From a virus: DNA of 30,917 bases. The notes beneath the pieces are model-generated. The model ran no database searches and had not been told where the DNA came from. It saw only the letters and a list, made by a program, of their open reading frames with translations. The stretch lies in IMG/VR virus record IMGVR_UViG_3300031841_000373, positions 1-30,917 of that record, one strand, 5' to 3'. Below, piece by piece: positions 1-7,831 of this stretch. The position numbers and the translations under genes are program-made. Positions within the stretch are counted from its first letter, which is position 1, and every line of letters begins with the position of its first letter.

Positions 1-90
1 GTTCTTCATGCTCTGACCCCAGATAGACATGAAGCCACCTAGTAGGGTGGAGAAGAGCATGGTTATGAGTTCGAGTGGGAGTCCTAGCAT
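1..90 (-). CDS. Small membrane protein, cut by the left edge
   Basis: The ATG at 90-88 opens a frame that stays open for 30 codons to the window edge, so only the N-terminus is present. It begins MLGLPLELITMLFSTLLGG and continues with Phe, Met, Ser, Ile and Trp, then GQSMK. This is a strongly hydrophobic stretch consistent with a membrane segment. The start lies 2 nt past the stop of the upstream 507-residue gene, which suggests translational coupling in the same leftward operon. I have seen similar short hydrophobic N-termini at this place in marine phage contigs, but I cannot name a family. A holin or spanin-like role is possible but not supported by anything visible. The missing C-terminus prevents a stronger call. 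Confidence 0.6.
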   Translation of the reverse strand, partial: MLGLPLELITMLFSTLLGGFMSIWGQSMKN

Positions 91-92
91 TA

Positions 93-1616
93 TTAGAACT
101 TACCTAAGTTAATACGTATGTTTGTCTGATATGGCTCGCCTCTTGCTTTTAAATTTTCCTGTCTTACGTAGCCTATCATAGACGCAGCTTCTACAGGAGA
201 TGTACCTGCCAAAGGAGATAGTAAGTATAGAGCCTCTTTTCTGTCTCCTCTTCTTACAGCGTCTTGATAAGCACCCCGTTTAGGACCATAGTTAAAATCA
301 AAGGTGTCTTCTATTATAGTATTACCTTCATCGTCTGTAGAGAATCTAAATACACCTACGGTTCTAGCCATACGCATTGTAGGGTCAGTTATTCCTGCAA
401 AAGGACTTGCTTTGTTTACATCCTTCTCATCTACACCAAAGTCTTTTTCATAGTCTACATAATTTCTACCGTCAGCCCTTGCACTAGAAATAGCTTTCTT
501 TAAAAGTCTTTTGTCCGAACCATTCAGATCTTTTTCTGTGTACGTGCCACCAGGATTTATTATATTGTTAGCAAAAAATCTATACTCTGAAGTACCTAAG
601 CCTAGCTCACCTAAAGCGTAACCCAGACCACCAAAAACACTAGCATCTACAACTCCAACAGTTTCTTCTGTAGATTCGGGTCTAGCTCTAGGTCTTGTAA
701 TACCCGAATCATCTTTAACTTCTGTAATAAGCTTAGATGTTTCAATAGTATTTCTTTGTTCCTTATCTTCCTCTCTTCTAAGATATTCTTGGTATCTTAA
801 ATCTGTTGATAGAGCGTCAGCGTCATCTTTACTAAACCCAACCTGCATTTGATCTGGACCTACTTGTGCTGGCTTATCATATATGCTAGGCTGCAGTTCT
901 TCTTCTTTTATTTCAGGCTTAGGCATTACTTTATACAAAGCTGCTTTTGTATTTTTACCTACAATACCGTCAACCTTTAGGCCTTCTCTTTTTTGAAAGG
1001 CTTTAATTGCAGCTAATGTATTACGTCCTTTTATACCATCTACTACAAGAGGCTTACCACCTACCTCTATACCTGCAATATTTAATGCTTGCTGTATATC
1101 TTTTACAGTATCAAGCTTTGTGTAACTAGCTTGTTCTGCTCTTATAGCTTGTATTTCTTCAGCACTCTTAGGTCTAGCTCTAGGGCGTAAACTAGGTGTA
1201 CTACTCATTATTAAATTTATCTCATTAGTAATATCATCTACTTCTATATCAGGTACTACTTTAGCAACTTTTACTTTCGAGCCTGTACTTGGTATGTTTT
1301 TATTAAGTCTATAAAACTGTGCAGCAGTTGTTTTATATCTTCCTTCCATATCTCTTGCGTTTAATCTTAAATCTGCTAAAGGTATTTCTGCGCCTTCTTC
1401 AGGTGTATCATCATAGTCACTCATTGCAGCCACAAACTTAGAGGTAGATTCACTAGCGCTAGGTTGAACAGGTTCAACATCTTCTGGTCTAGCTCGTGGT
1501 CTAGTACTACTCATCAAGCCCTCTGGTCTAGCTCTAGGGCGTGTCACCTCTTGCTGTTCTTCTTCAGCGAAGATGTCAGCTAGTATATTTTTTATTACTT
1601 GATCAAAACTAGACAT
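93..1616 (-). CDS. Internal or ejected virion protein with peptidoglycan-binding domain and RPRARP motifs
   Basis: The protein has 507 residues. Residues 169-230 form a PG_binding_1-type domain with two half-repeats (VDGIKGRNTLAAIKAFQ and KVDGIVGKNTKAAL). That fold normally binds peptidoglycan and is often attached to lytic domains, although no lytic catalytic domain is recognisable here. The octapeptide TRPRARPE occurs at residues 25-32, 38-45 and 307-314, with a variant LRPRARPK at 143-150. These copies flank domains within acidic, probably disordered linkers. The C-terminal ~180 residues (from about VVDASVFGG) form a separate domain ending in a segment with FDFNYG, which looks like a module recurring in marine phage internal proteins. 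The gene follows the 1153-residue repeat protein by 22 nt. I infer an ejection protein that meets the cell wall during DNA entry. A structural lysis accessory is the main alternative. Confidence 0.7.
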   Translation of the reverse strand: MSSFDQVIKNILADIFAEEEQQEVTRPRARPEGLMSSTRPRARPEDVEPVQPSASESTSKFVAAMSDYDDTPEEGAEIPLADLRLNARDMEGRYKTTAAQFYRLNKNIPSTGSKVKVAKVVPDIEVDDITNEINLIMSSTPSLRPRARPKSAEEIQAIRAEQASYTKLDTVKDIQQALNIAGIEVGGKPLVVDGIKGRNTLAAIKAFQKREGLKVDGIVGKNTKAALYKVMPKPEIKEEELQPSIYDKPAQVGPDQMQVGFSKDDADALSTDLRYQEYLRREEDKEQRNTIETSKLITEVKDDSGITRPRARPESTEETVGVVDASVFGGLGYALGELGLGTSEYRFFANNIINPGGTYTEKDLNGSDKRLLKKAISSARADGRNYVDYEKDFGVDEKDVNKASPFAGITDPTMRMARTVGVFRFSTDDEGNTIIEDTFDFNYGPKRGAYQDAVRRGDRKEALYLLSPLAGTSPVEAASMIGYVRQENLKARGEPYQTNIRINLGKF

Positions 1617-1638
1617 TGATTATTACCCTGTTTTACTA

Positions 1639-4600
1639 CTAAAATTTAGCTTTCACAAACGCAGACACAACGCTTGACAAGAAGCTACCTGCAGCAGAGC
1701 TATAAGCACTATCTTCATCAGCATCAGCTTGTATCTGCGCTTTTACCAACTCGTGATCACGATCCATTTGCTTCTCAGAGCTAGTCCAAGCGAAGTCCAG
1801 CAAGTCCCGCTCTTGTTGCCACAACTCCGCTAAGCCTTGTAGCGTCAGGTTGTTCTGCGCCATAACTTCAGCCATGTTAGCCTCATTAAGTGCAGCCGTA
1901 TTAGCTGTAGCTATAGTCTGTCTCCAAACTGTGTTAGCTTGTGCAATAACCAGTTCGTTCTGTGCGTTAAACAGATCACGTTGATTATCAAGTTCAGCTT
2001 GGAACTTAGTCATTGTGTTCTCTTCACCAGCGTTAAACTGTTCCATAGCGTTACTCTGTGCTACGTTAAACTGGCTAATCTGTGTTGCCATACTTTCATA
2101 GAACTGATTAACTTGGTTGATACTCTCAGCGTTAAACTGTAGCTGAGCATTCTGTGCAGCTTGATCTGAGAATATACTTTGCACAAGAGACTGTGCCTCA
2201 AACATGGTAGCTTGTTGCTCGTTATCCAAGTTAGCCATGTCCATCTGCAAGAAGGCTTGTGCTTGTTGTGCTGCAGCTTGTTGACGGTTGTTAAGGTTAG
2301 CCATGTCAACGTCTGCCATAGCCGCTACATCAGCCATAAGCTTAGCTTGTTCGTTGCTTAGGTTAGCCAAGTCTACAGACATAGCCATCTCAGAGTTACG
2401 CAGTGCTCTTGTTTGCGCCTCTGTGAAGTTCATGTTCGCTATCTCAGCAACACGCTCAGCTTTAATAACAGCAACCTGTTGTTTATTTGTAAGCTCCTGC
2501 CCTTTCATTGCAGCTTCAATCTGTGCATTAGCTAGAGCAGTTTGCTGGCGGTTAGACAAGTTAGCCATATCAACAGTCATCTTGTTAGACATATTGAAGA
2601 TAGCAGTTTGCTGTTCGTTGTTAAGTTCTATCTCACGTTCAGACATTACGTTAGAGATATTGAATAGAGCAGTCTGTTGTTTATTGTCTAAGACACGGCC
2701 TTCCATAGCTGCACGGGCAACAGCGTCTTGGATGAATGCTTGCTGTCTATTTGTAGCGTCTTGCATGTTAGCTTCAAACGCTTGTGTACTTTCAAGCACA
2801 GCCATCTGTTGCTCATTAGACAACTCTTGGCCCATCATTGCAGCTTTAACTTGTAAGTTAGACAGGGCAGTCTGCTGTGCGTTAGACAGGTTAGCCATCT
2901 CTACTTCTAAGTTTTGTGTAGATTTAAGTATAGAAGTTTGCTGTCTGTTTGTCAAGTTAATATCGTTGACTGCAGCATATCTTGCAGCGTTAGCAAGTGC
3001 AACGTTAGCGCTAATACTTAGTTCTTGACCTTGAAGTGAAGCTTTAAACTGTGCTTGAGCAAGTACAGCTTCTTGTTCGTTTGACAAGTTCTTTAGTTGT
3101 AAGTTAGCATTATTCATGCTGTTCTGAATACGTACAGCTTGTTCGTTGGATAAGTTAGCTAACTCAAAGTTCTGTGCTGCAGCAGCATTAGCTAAAGCTA
3201 CAGCCTGTGCATTACGAACATTCTCCATATCCATTGCAGCAAAGGTAGCAGCATCTGATTGTGCGATAGGTATAGTCGCTTCCATAGCAGCCTGTACTAT
3301 TGCAGCACCTGCCATAGAACTACCAGCTAGACCACGAGCAGCCATAGCCGCATTAGCTTTACGTAGAGCACCTGCAGCCCACGCTGGCGTACCATTATCA
3401 AACTGCTTCATAAGTTTTTCCATTTGGAATGAAACAGTAGATGCAGCAGATACCTCACCCTTTACAGCTTTAGCTTCTAGCTGTTGTGTAAACGTAGCAG
3501 TTGCAGCCTTTGCAGTAGAGGCTTCATTAAGAGCTTCTAGTGTCTTAGCTGTGACAATAACCTCTTCACCATTAAGGATGTCATTTACATCAGCCAGTTC
3601 ATCATCACTAACAGTTGTTTGTTCTGCTGTTACATCAGGTACAAACTCAGATTTCTTTTCATCTGCAGACGCATACTCATTAAAGTTAGCTGCATCTTCC
3701 ACCTTACTCTTTTCAGATTCTGCCACTTGTGTAGGCGGTAAATTATAGTCTGTCTCAGCTTCTGCTTTAGGCGTTGTAGTTTCAAACTTAGCAGGGTCAA
3801 TCTCTCCTACCTCACCCTCAAAGGTAACATCAGGTGCTGTCGTATATTTATCAAAGAGTGCCGCATCTGGTTGTTCGCCATCTTGTATTTTACGAACTAC
3901 CTGTGATACTTCACGTATAGTATCTAGAGTAGCAGGGTCTAAGTCTAGCTGTGCTAACTCTTCAGGCTCCATCGTTGCAGCATCCATCAAAGCATCTTCT
4001 GATGGTGTACCTGTGGCTGCAGCAAAGTCAGCCAATGCTGCTTTAACGTCAGCGTTAGACTCTATAGCATCGTATGTTTCTGTAGAAGCCTTAGCTGCAT
4101 CTTGTTCAACCTGTGCTTGCTGTGATGCGTAGTATTCGTCTATGTCTTTTACAGCCCAATCAGGTAAAGGTATGACTGCAGGAAGAGCACGAGGATATGG
4201 TGGGTACTTCTCTCTACGCTCTTCATCAGACAGGCCTTCTAAATAAAACCGTGATCTTTTAACTGCAGGGTTCTCTACTTCATCTGCAGCTTGTGCTTGC
4301 TTAACTAAAAGAGTAAGCGCATCAGCTACCTGACCTGTTGTACTATCAATAAGCTGATCATCTTTAACTTCCAAGCCGTACACTGTAGGCTGAGATAGGA
4401 TAGCACTAGGCGTAGATATAGCTTTACCCAGCGCTTCACCAGTAGAGGGTACGTCTGTAGTCTCGAATCTTTTTTGGGCTGTACTTACAGCAGCTTGTGT
4501 TTGTGTAACTGAAAGTTCAGCATTTGCTACTGCTTCTTCTAGAGCTTTGTATGCATCTTTGTCTGCTTGAGGTGCGTCATCTGCAGGTATAGTTGCACCA

Positions 4601-5100
4601 CTCAAAGCCTGTTGTGCATCTGTAAGAGCACCCATAGCTGTGCTGTAGGCTTTCTGTGCTTCGTCTAATGAGGTAGCAGCTTCACTAACCTCAGGGCTAG
4701 GCGTACCTTGCTTTAAGACAGGACCAGGTTGGAAAGCTTCTTGTGTAGCATCAGGTTGATCTTGTTCTTGTTCCTGCTCTTGTTCCTGCTCTTGTTCCTG
4801 CTCTTGTTCCTGCTCTTGTTGTTGTTGATCATCTATGTCTTTTATTCTAGATACCTCTTTGTAACCCTCTTCTTCGTTTTCTATAGCACCTTCACTACCC
4901 TCAGCAAACCCTGTAGGAGCTAAGGGTCCACCTTCTATGCGTTGCCTTGCAATATCTGCATAACGTCCTAACTTAGAAGCAGCACTAGGGCTAGACGCAA
5001 GGAACGCATCCATGTCATCCTTCTGCGCTGGGCCTGTGTAGCCCATCTCTTTTAGAAGGGTATGTGTTTGCTGATTGGTAAAACCTTTAAACTTTTTCAT
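1639..5100 (-). CDS. Giant helical virion protein with sixteen 22-residue repeats (probable internal/ejection protein)
   Basis: The protein has 1153 residues. The N-terminal ~65 residues form a compact basic segment ending in GFAEG. Next come an acidic linker with a Gln-Glu alternating tract (4761-4827) and a long Ala/Glu/Thr-rich stretch. From residue 630 to 981 there are sixteen contiguous repeats of exactly 22 residues, each opening with an N-x-Q-Q type signature (NAQQ, NEQQ, NRQQ, NKQQ). The C-terminal ~170 residues are Gln/Asn/Ala-rich and end in a hydrophobic patch (SFLSSVVSAFVKAKF). No enzyme motif is visible. Size, composition and a place at the end of the structural block fit podovirus internal proteins, which are ejected into the cell to extend the short tail. 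A tape-measure role is less likely because no tail-tube gene is present. The weak ribosome binding site (AGG about 6 nt before the ATG) makes the start moderately certain. Confidence 0.7.
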   Translation of the reverse strand: MKKFKGFTNQQTHTLLKEMGYTGPAQKDDMDAFLASSPSAASKLGRYADIARQRIEGGPLAPTGFAEGSEGAIENEEEGYKEVSRIKDIDDQQQQEQEQEQEQEQEQEQEQEQDQPDATQEAFQPGPVLKQGTPSPEVSEAATSLDEAQKAYSTAMGALTDAQQALSGATIPADDAPQADKDAYKALEEAVANAELSVTQTQAAVSTAQKRFETTDVPSTGEALGKAISTPSAILSQPTVYGLEVKDDQLIDSTTGQVADALTLLVKQAQAADEVENPAVKRSRFYLEGLSDEERREKYPPYPRALPAVIPLPDWAVKDIDEYYASQQAQVEQDAAKASTETYDAIESNADVKAALADFAAATGTPSEDALMDAATMEPEELAQLDLDPATLDTIREVSQVVRKIQDGEQPDAALFDKYTTAPDVTFEGEVGEIDPAKFETTTPKAEAETDYNLPPTQVAESEKSKVEDAANFNEYASADEKKSEFVPDVTAEQTTVSDDELADVNDILNGEEVIVTAKTLEALNEASTAKAATATFTQQLEAKAVKGEVSAASTVSFQMEKLMKQFDNGTPAWAAGALRKANAAMAARGLAGSSMAGAAIVQAAMEATIPIAQSDAATFAAMDMENVRNAQAVALANAAAAQNFELANLSNEQAVRIQNSMNNANLQLKNLSNEQEAVLAQAQFKASLQGQELSISANVALANAARYAAVNDINLTNRQQTSILKSTQNLEVEMANLSNAQQTALSNLQVKAAMMGQELSNEQQMAVLESTQAFEANMQDATNRQQAFIQDAVARAAMEGRVLDNKQQTALFNISNVMSEREIELNNEQQTAIFNMSNKMTVDMANLSNRQQTALANAQIEAAMKGQELTNKQQVAVIKAERVAEIANMNFTEAQTRALRNSEMAMSVDLANLSNEQAKLMADVAAMADVDMANLNNRQQAAAQQAQAFLQMDMANLDNEQQATMFEAQSLVQSIFSDQAAQNAQLQFNAESINQVNQFYESMATQISQFNVAQSNAMEQFNAGEENTMTKFQAELDNQRDLFNAQNELVIAQANTVWRQTIATANTAALNEANMAEVMAQNNLTLQGLAELWQQERDLLDFAWTSSEKQMDRDHELVKAQIQADADEDSAYSSAAGSFLSSVVSAFVKAKF
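2158..3213 (-). repeat. Sixteen in-frame 66-bp repeats (22 residues each)
   Basis: Reading leftward from 3213, every 66 nt brings back an N/E-x-Q-x start and a hydrophobic pattern, and the tract ends exactly at 2158. The repeat openings in order are NAQA, NEQA, NEQE, ISAN, NRQQ, NAQQ, NEQQ, NRQQ, NKQQ, NEQQ, NRQQ, NKQQ, EAQT, NEQA, NRQQ, NEQQ. Many units end in (M/L)ANLS or GQELS/T. There is no insertion or deletion across 352 residues, although sequence identity between units is modest. Twenty-two is twice eleven, so the pattern is a hendecad, as in right-handed coiled coils and apolipoprotein-like amphipathic helices. Confidence 0.9.
4761..4827 (-). repeat. 12-bp microsatellite encoding a Gln-Glu tract
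   Basis: The unit TTCCTGCTCTTG (plus strand) occurs as four perfect tandem copies at 4771-4818, with degenerate flanks out to 4761 and 4827. In the 1153-residue protein it encodes four Gln followed by alternating Glu-Gln. The identical codons in every unit suggest recent slippage expansion rather than selection on each codon. Copy number probably varies between relatives while staying in frame. Confidence 0.9.
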
Positions 5101-5102
5101 TG

Positions 5103-5564
5103 TTACCTAGTTCCTATCCATACAAAGCCGACGATAGCGCCAACGCCTAAAACAAATAAAGCAAACCCTGCTGTCCATTCGATGATTGCTTGTTTGATTT
5201 CCATCTGCCTGTGCTCGTGTTCTCTTTTTTGCTTACGTAAGTCTGCTTCTATTGCCAATATTTCTTGCCACTTTGATGGCCCATACATAACAGAAATGTA
5301 GTCTTTTAGCTCCTGCCTCATGGCTGCAGCCTTCTGTTTAGCTGCAAAGATTTCCATAGCTTGAGCTTGTACGCCACCACCTAATGTCTTATACCACGCT
5401 GGCTTCTGGTTCTGCTTGTCAGCAAAGTCTAAGTCAGCTATTGCACCTGCCCACTTAGAGAGTTGACCACCCATATCCTGCAGATCTTTACCAACAGCTA
5501 TGCCTTTCTTGAGCATACTAAAAGCGGTGGTGGCTGCTGTAATCGCAGTCACTGGATCAATCAT
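5103..5564 (-). CDS. Single-pass membrane or virion protein of unknown function
   Basis: The protein has 153 residues from the preferred start MIDPVTAITAATTAFS. A second in-frame ATG lies 6 nt upstream (5570), directly abutting the AGGGAG ribosome binding site. The ATG at 5564 has a normal 6-nt spacing and is therefore preferred. The N-terminal ~40 residues are Ala/Gly-rich and mildly hydrophobic. The middle is a charged helical region (coiled-coil-like, about residues 65-125). The C-terminus has one clear membrane segment (FALFVLGVGAIVGFVWI). The gene sits 3 nt before the giant repeat protein and downstream of another small membrane protein. Similar proteins recur beside internal virion proteins in marine phages, but I know no function. 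Holin-like or virion membrane roles are guesses. Confidence 0.7.
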   Translation of the reverse strand: MIDPVTAITAATTAFSMLKKGIAVGKDLQDMGGQLSKWAGAIADLDFADKQNQKPAWYKTLGGGVQAQAMEIFAAKQKAAAMRQELKDYISVMYGPSKWQEILAIEADLRKQKREHEHRQMEIKQAIIEWTAGFALFVLGVGAIVGFVWIGTR

Positions 5565-5588
5565 AAGCATCTCCCTATTGCTTATAAA

Positions 5589-5843
5589 TTATTTACCGAA
5601 GGTCATCCAAACTGCTGTAGCTATAAACGTTAGTACTGCTACTGTTCCCATCTTTACAGTAGTAGACCATATACTTTTCTTGGTAAGTCTCCAAGCATCC
5701 AGCAGACTACGCATTTCACGTAGGTCACTAGCTGCATCGTCATCTTGTAAGCCAAGCTCACGAAGTGCTGCTGATGCACCCCTCTTAGCTGCACGATCTA
5801 ACATTGCTTCCAGTTCTTCTGCTGTTAGCTTGGAGTCTGACAT
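5589..5843 (-). CDS. DUF6127-like small membrane protein, holin-like topology
   Basis: The protein has 84 residues. An N-terminal acidic/Ala-rich helix (ELEAMLDRAAKRGASAALRE) is followed by LGLQDDDAASDLREMRSLLDA and a Trp-Arg hinge. One membrane segment follows at about residues 59-82 (MGTVAVLTFIATAVWMTF). The LG-L-x-D-D-x-A-x-D-x-R-E core with a C-terminal membrane helix matches my recollection of DUF6127, a family of small phage and alphaproteobacterial proteins. I assign this from memory of the pattern, not from a search. The topology resembles a pinholin or Rz-like anchor, but no endolysin gene lies in the window to support a lysis cassette. It lies 3 nt after the preceding gene in the operon starting at 6307. 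Confidence 0.7.
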   Translation of the reverse strand: MSDSKLTAEELEAMLDRAAKRGASAALRELGLQDDDAASDLREMRSLLDAWRLTKKSIWSTTVKMGTVAVLTFIATAVWMTFGK

Positions 5844-5846
5844 TTA

Positions 5847-6092
5847 TTACTCTCCTATAGCTGCATTACCTGCTGTAATAGCATTATTTAGGGGAGTCAT
5901 GTCTTCAGTAGTCCAGTGTTCGTAGTTTACCATACCTTCTAGGTGTTCTACGTTACGTTGCAAAACTGTAGGATCATCTGCATAATTATCAGGTGCAGCA
6001 ATTACTGCATTGATTAAATTTACACTGTCCATACAAGCACTATAGTGCTTTGCAATCTCTTCTGCTGTAGGTGTATTTACTTCTTCAGTCAT
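5847..6092 (-). CDS. Small acidic protein of unknown function
   Basis: The protein has 81 residues and is acidic, with no membrane segment. It begins MTEEVNTPTAEEIAKHYSAC and contains two helix-like halves separated by a Pro/Asp turn (APDNYADDP). The second half carries NVEHLEGMV and a Trp (HWTTEDM). The start overlaps the last base of the upstream 71-residue gene (TAATG), which indicates translational coupling. Small proteins of this type often sit between fibre genes and internal protein genes in marine phages. A fibre-assembly or virion role is conceivable but I have no motif to support it. Confidence 0.65.
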   Translation of the reverse strand: MTEEVNTPTAEEIAKHYSACMDSVNLINAVIAAPDNYADDPTVLQRNVEHLEGMVNYEHWTTEDMTPLNNAITAGNAAIGE

Positions 6093-6307
6093 TATGCTGC
6101 CTCTTGATCTTTCTCTAAGTCATTCGCAAGATCAACAGCAAATGCCTCACGTCCTACGATAAGTTGATCTAGGTTAAAACGTGTAGTGTTAATCTTACGT
6201 TCTAAATCCTGTACATGTGCAAGCATAACTTTCTGCTTATCTGTCATGTCATCAACGTTGTATTCTTTTTCGTTGACTGTAATGACGTTCTTTTGTTTCT
6301 CTGCCAT
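6092..6307 (-). CDS. Small coiled-coil protein, DUF6447-like
   Basis: The protein has 71 residues. A short beta-type start (VITVNEKEYNVDDMTDKQK) leads into a helix with heptad spacing (LAHVQDLERKINTTRFNLD) and a C-terminal acidic tail. The 'x-V-N-G/E-K-E-Y-x-x-D-D' opening followed by a coiled coil resembles small proteins I recall as DUF6447 from marine phages and cyanobacteria. This is recollection, not a search result. It is the first gene after the promoter at 6352-6379 and has a good ribosome binding site (AAGGAG, about 7 nt upstream), so it probably leads a leftward operon running to the left edge. Confidence 0.65.
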   Translation of the reverse strand: MAEKQKNVITVNEKEYNVDDMTDKQKVMLAHVQDLERKINTTRFNLDQLIVGREAFAVDLANDLEKDQEAA

Positions 6308-6351
6308 GTTAGTCTCCTTTGTTTAACAGATGGTCATTTAGACCTAATATA

Positions 6352-6379
6352 ATTATACATACTTTAGTATAATTGTCAA
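6352..6379 (-). promoter_or_regulatory. Consensus sigma70-type promoter for the 6307-to-1 operon
   Basis: On the minus strand there is a perfect TTGACA (6379-6374), a 16-nt spacer and a perfect TATAAT (6357-6352). The -35 box overlaps the TGA stop of the S74 fibre gene. A 7-bp inverted repeat (ATTATAC at 6352-6358, GTATAAT at 6367-6373) covers the -10 box and the spacer and could serve as an operator. Transcription from here would cover all genes from 6307 leftward. The base pattern is clear, while activity is inferred. Confidence 0.75.
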
Positions 6380-7812
6380 GAGTTTAATTGAGCTTCTAGT
6401 TCATCAACTTTAGCAGACAACTCTTGAATTGCCTTAACTAATACAGGTATTAACGTACCATAAGCTGCTTCAAGTTTATCTGGATTCTCATCATATACAA
6501 GATTAGGAATAGTGATACCTGTATCTTCTTGGACTCGTTGTAGATCTTGTGCAATAAAACCTGTATCTTCTACTCCAACTTTACCACCATCACGCATATT
6601 CCATGTAAATGAAACTGGATCAAGACGTTCAACAAAGTCTAAACCTGCCTGTAGTGGTGCTACGTCTGTTTTATCACGAGCATCTGAAAGAGCCGTAATA
6701 GATGTAACCTGACAACGAAGAGCAGTTACATTTGCATCACCAAGAGTAACCTCGTTAGTTGCTGTTGCACTTGAAGGATCTGCATTAGAGCCAATAACAG
6801 TGTTATTTGTACCTGTTGTAATTAGGTTTCCTGCATTATAACCAATAGCTACGTTATAACCACCTGTAGTGTAACCAAATAAAGCCTGATAACCTATTGC
6901 TACGTTGTAGTCGGCAGTAGAATTATTAACTACCCCCTTTGCAGCCTCTGTTCCAAGAGCTATGTTGCTATTACCTGATGTATTATAAAGAAGGGCTTGA
7001 TAACCAATAGCAGTGTTGTATCCTGTGCTGCTAGTGCCTACAGTGTTTTTTGCAGCTTGATACCCTAACCCTATATTTCCAGCGCCTCTATTAAGATAAA
7101 GAGCTTCATTTGCTATAGCTATGTTATGATCGCCGCTAGAATTACCAGAAGTACCTTGTAAAGCAGAATAACCAAGAGCTACGTTATTAGAACCTGTTTG
7201 ATAACGAGCAGCTACTCTGCCCAAAGCAATGTTGTAAGAGTTCGTAGTAACAGTTTGAAGGGCGTACCTACCTAAAGCAATGTTATCAATACCTGTAGTA
7301 TTATTTTTTAACGAATAAAAACCTAGTGCAATATTGACAGTGCCTGTAGTAGTTTCAAACCCTGCCTCATTACCAATAAAAACGTTACTGCCCCCTGTAG
7401 TAACATCTCTACCTGCCATCCTTCCTATGGCAACATTGGTACCACCTGAAACCATATTTAAAATAGTTCCATATAAAGCTGTATTACCTATAGCTATGTT
7501 ATCATCACTGTTTGAAAATGTTGCTGCGTAAGGACCAATTGCAACGTTCCTAGAACCTGTTGTAAGGTTAGCCAACGCATTATAACCAACAGCCGTGTTC
7601 ATATCCCCTGTGGTAACATCGTTACCAGTGTTATTACCTAGTAGAGTGTTATATTCAGCACCACTTTCTAAAGCAGCACCAGCACCTGTACCACCAATAA
7701 AGTTACCCGTACCAGTGTTACTTGAAGCACCACCAGCAGAGGCACCATCAATGGTCAGTGAACCACTGGTAGCAGAAATGTCATTCGTTTGATGATTGAT
7801 GGTTATTGCCAT
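6376..7812 (-). CDS. Tail fibre/spike with YadA-type head repeats and C-terminal S74 chaperone
   Basis: The protein has 478 residues. Residues ~55-345 are dominated by NxAIG/NxALG-type repeats (for example NVAIG, NIALG, NTAIGYQAL), the pattern of trimeric autotransporter-like beta-roll heads. Residues ~355-478 form an intramolecular chaperone domain of the peptidase S74 family. Ser376-Asp377 followed by Lys381 reproduces the Ser-x4-Lys spacing of the self-cleavage dyad in endosialidase tailspikes. The tail ends in a coiled coil (about 455-478). By family knowledge the domain trimerises the fibre and is then released by autocleavage. The fibre tip therefore likely lies at or before residue 376 and would contact the host surface. 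AGAGGA lies upstream of the ATG. The gene is last in the fibre cluster. Confidence 0.88.
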   Translation of the reverse strand: MAITINHQTNDISATSGSLTIDGASAGGASSNTGTGNFIGGTGAGAALESGAEYNTLLGNNTGNDVTTGDMNTAVGYNALANLTTGSRNVAIGPYAATFSNSDDNIAIGNTALYGTILNMVSGGTNVAIGRMAGRDVTTGGSNVFIGNEAGFETTTGTVNIALGFYSLKNNTTGIDNIALGRYALQTVTTNSYNIALGRVAARYQTGSNNVALGYSALQGTSGNSSGDHNIAIANEALYLNRGAGNIGLGYQAAKNTVGTSSTGYNTAIGYQALLYNTSGNSNIALGTEAAKGVVNNSTADYNVAIGYQALFGYTTGGYNVAIGYNAGNLITTGTNNTVIGSNADPSSATATNEVTLGDANVTALRCQVTSITALSDARDKTDVAPLQAGLDFVERLDPVSFTWNMRDGGKVGVEDTGFIAQDLQRVQEDTGITIPNLVYDENPDKLEAAYGTLIPVLVKAIQELSAKVDELEAQLNS

Positions 7813-7831
7813 TGGTGTGTATCCTCTTTAA

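Noticed and set aside
2288-3748. Plus-strand open frames opposite the 22-residue repeat region
   Set aside because: They reflect the Ala/Gln codon bias of the real gene, read as Cys/Ala/Ser-rich sequence, and have no ribosome sites.
1639-5100. Tail tape-measure protein
   Set aside because: Length and helicity would fit, but no major tail protein, tail chaperones or sheath occur, and the gene order is that of a short-tailed phage.
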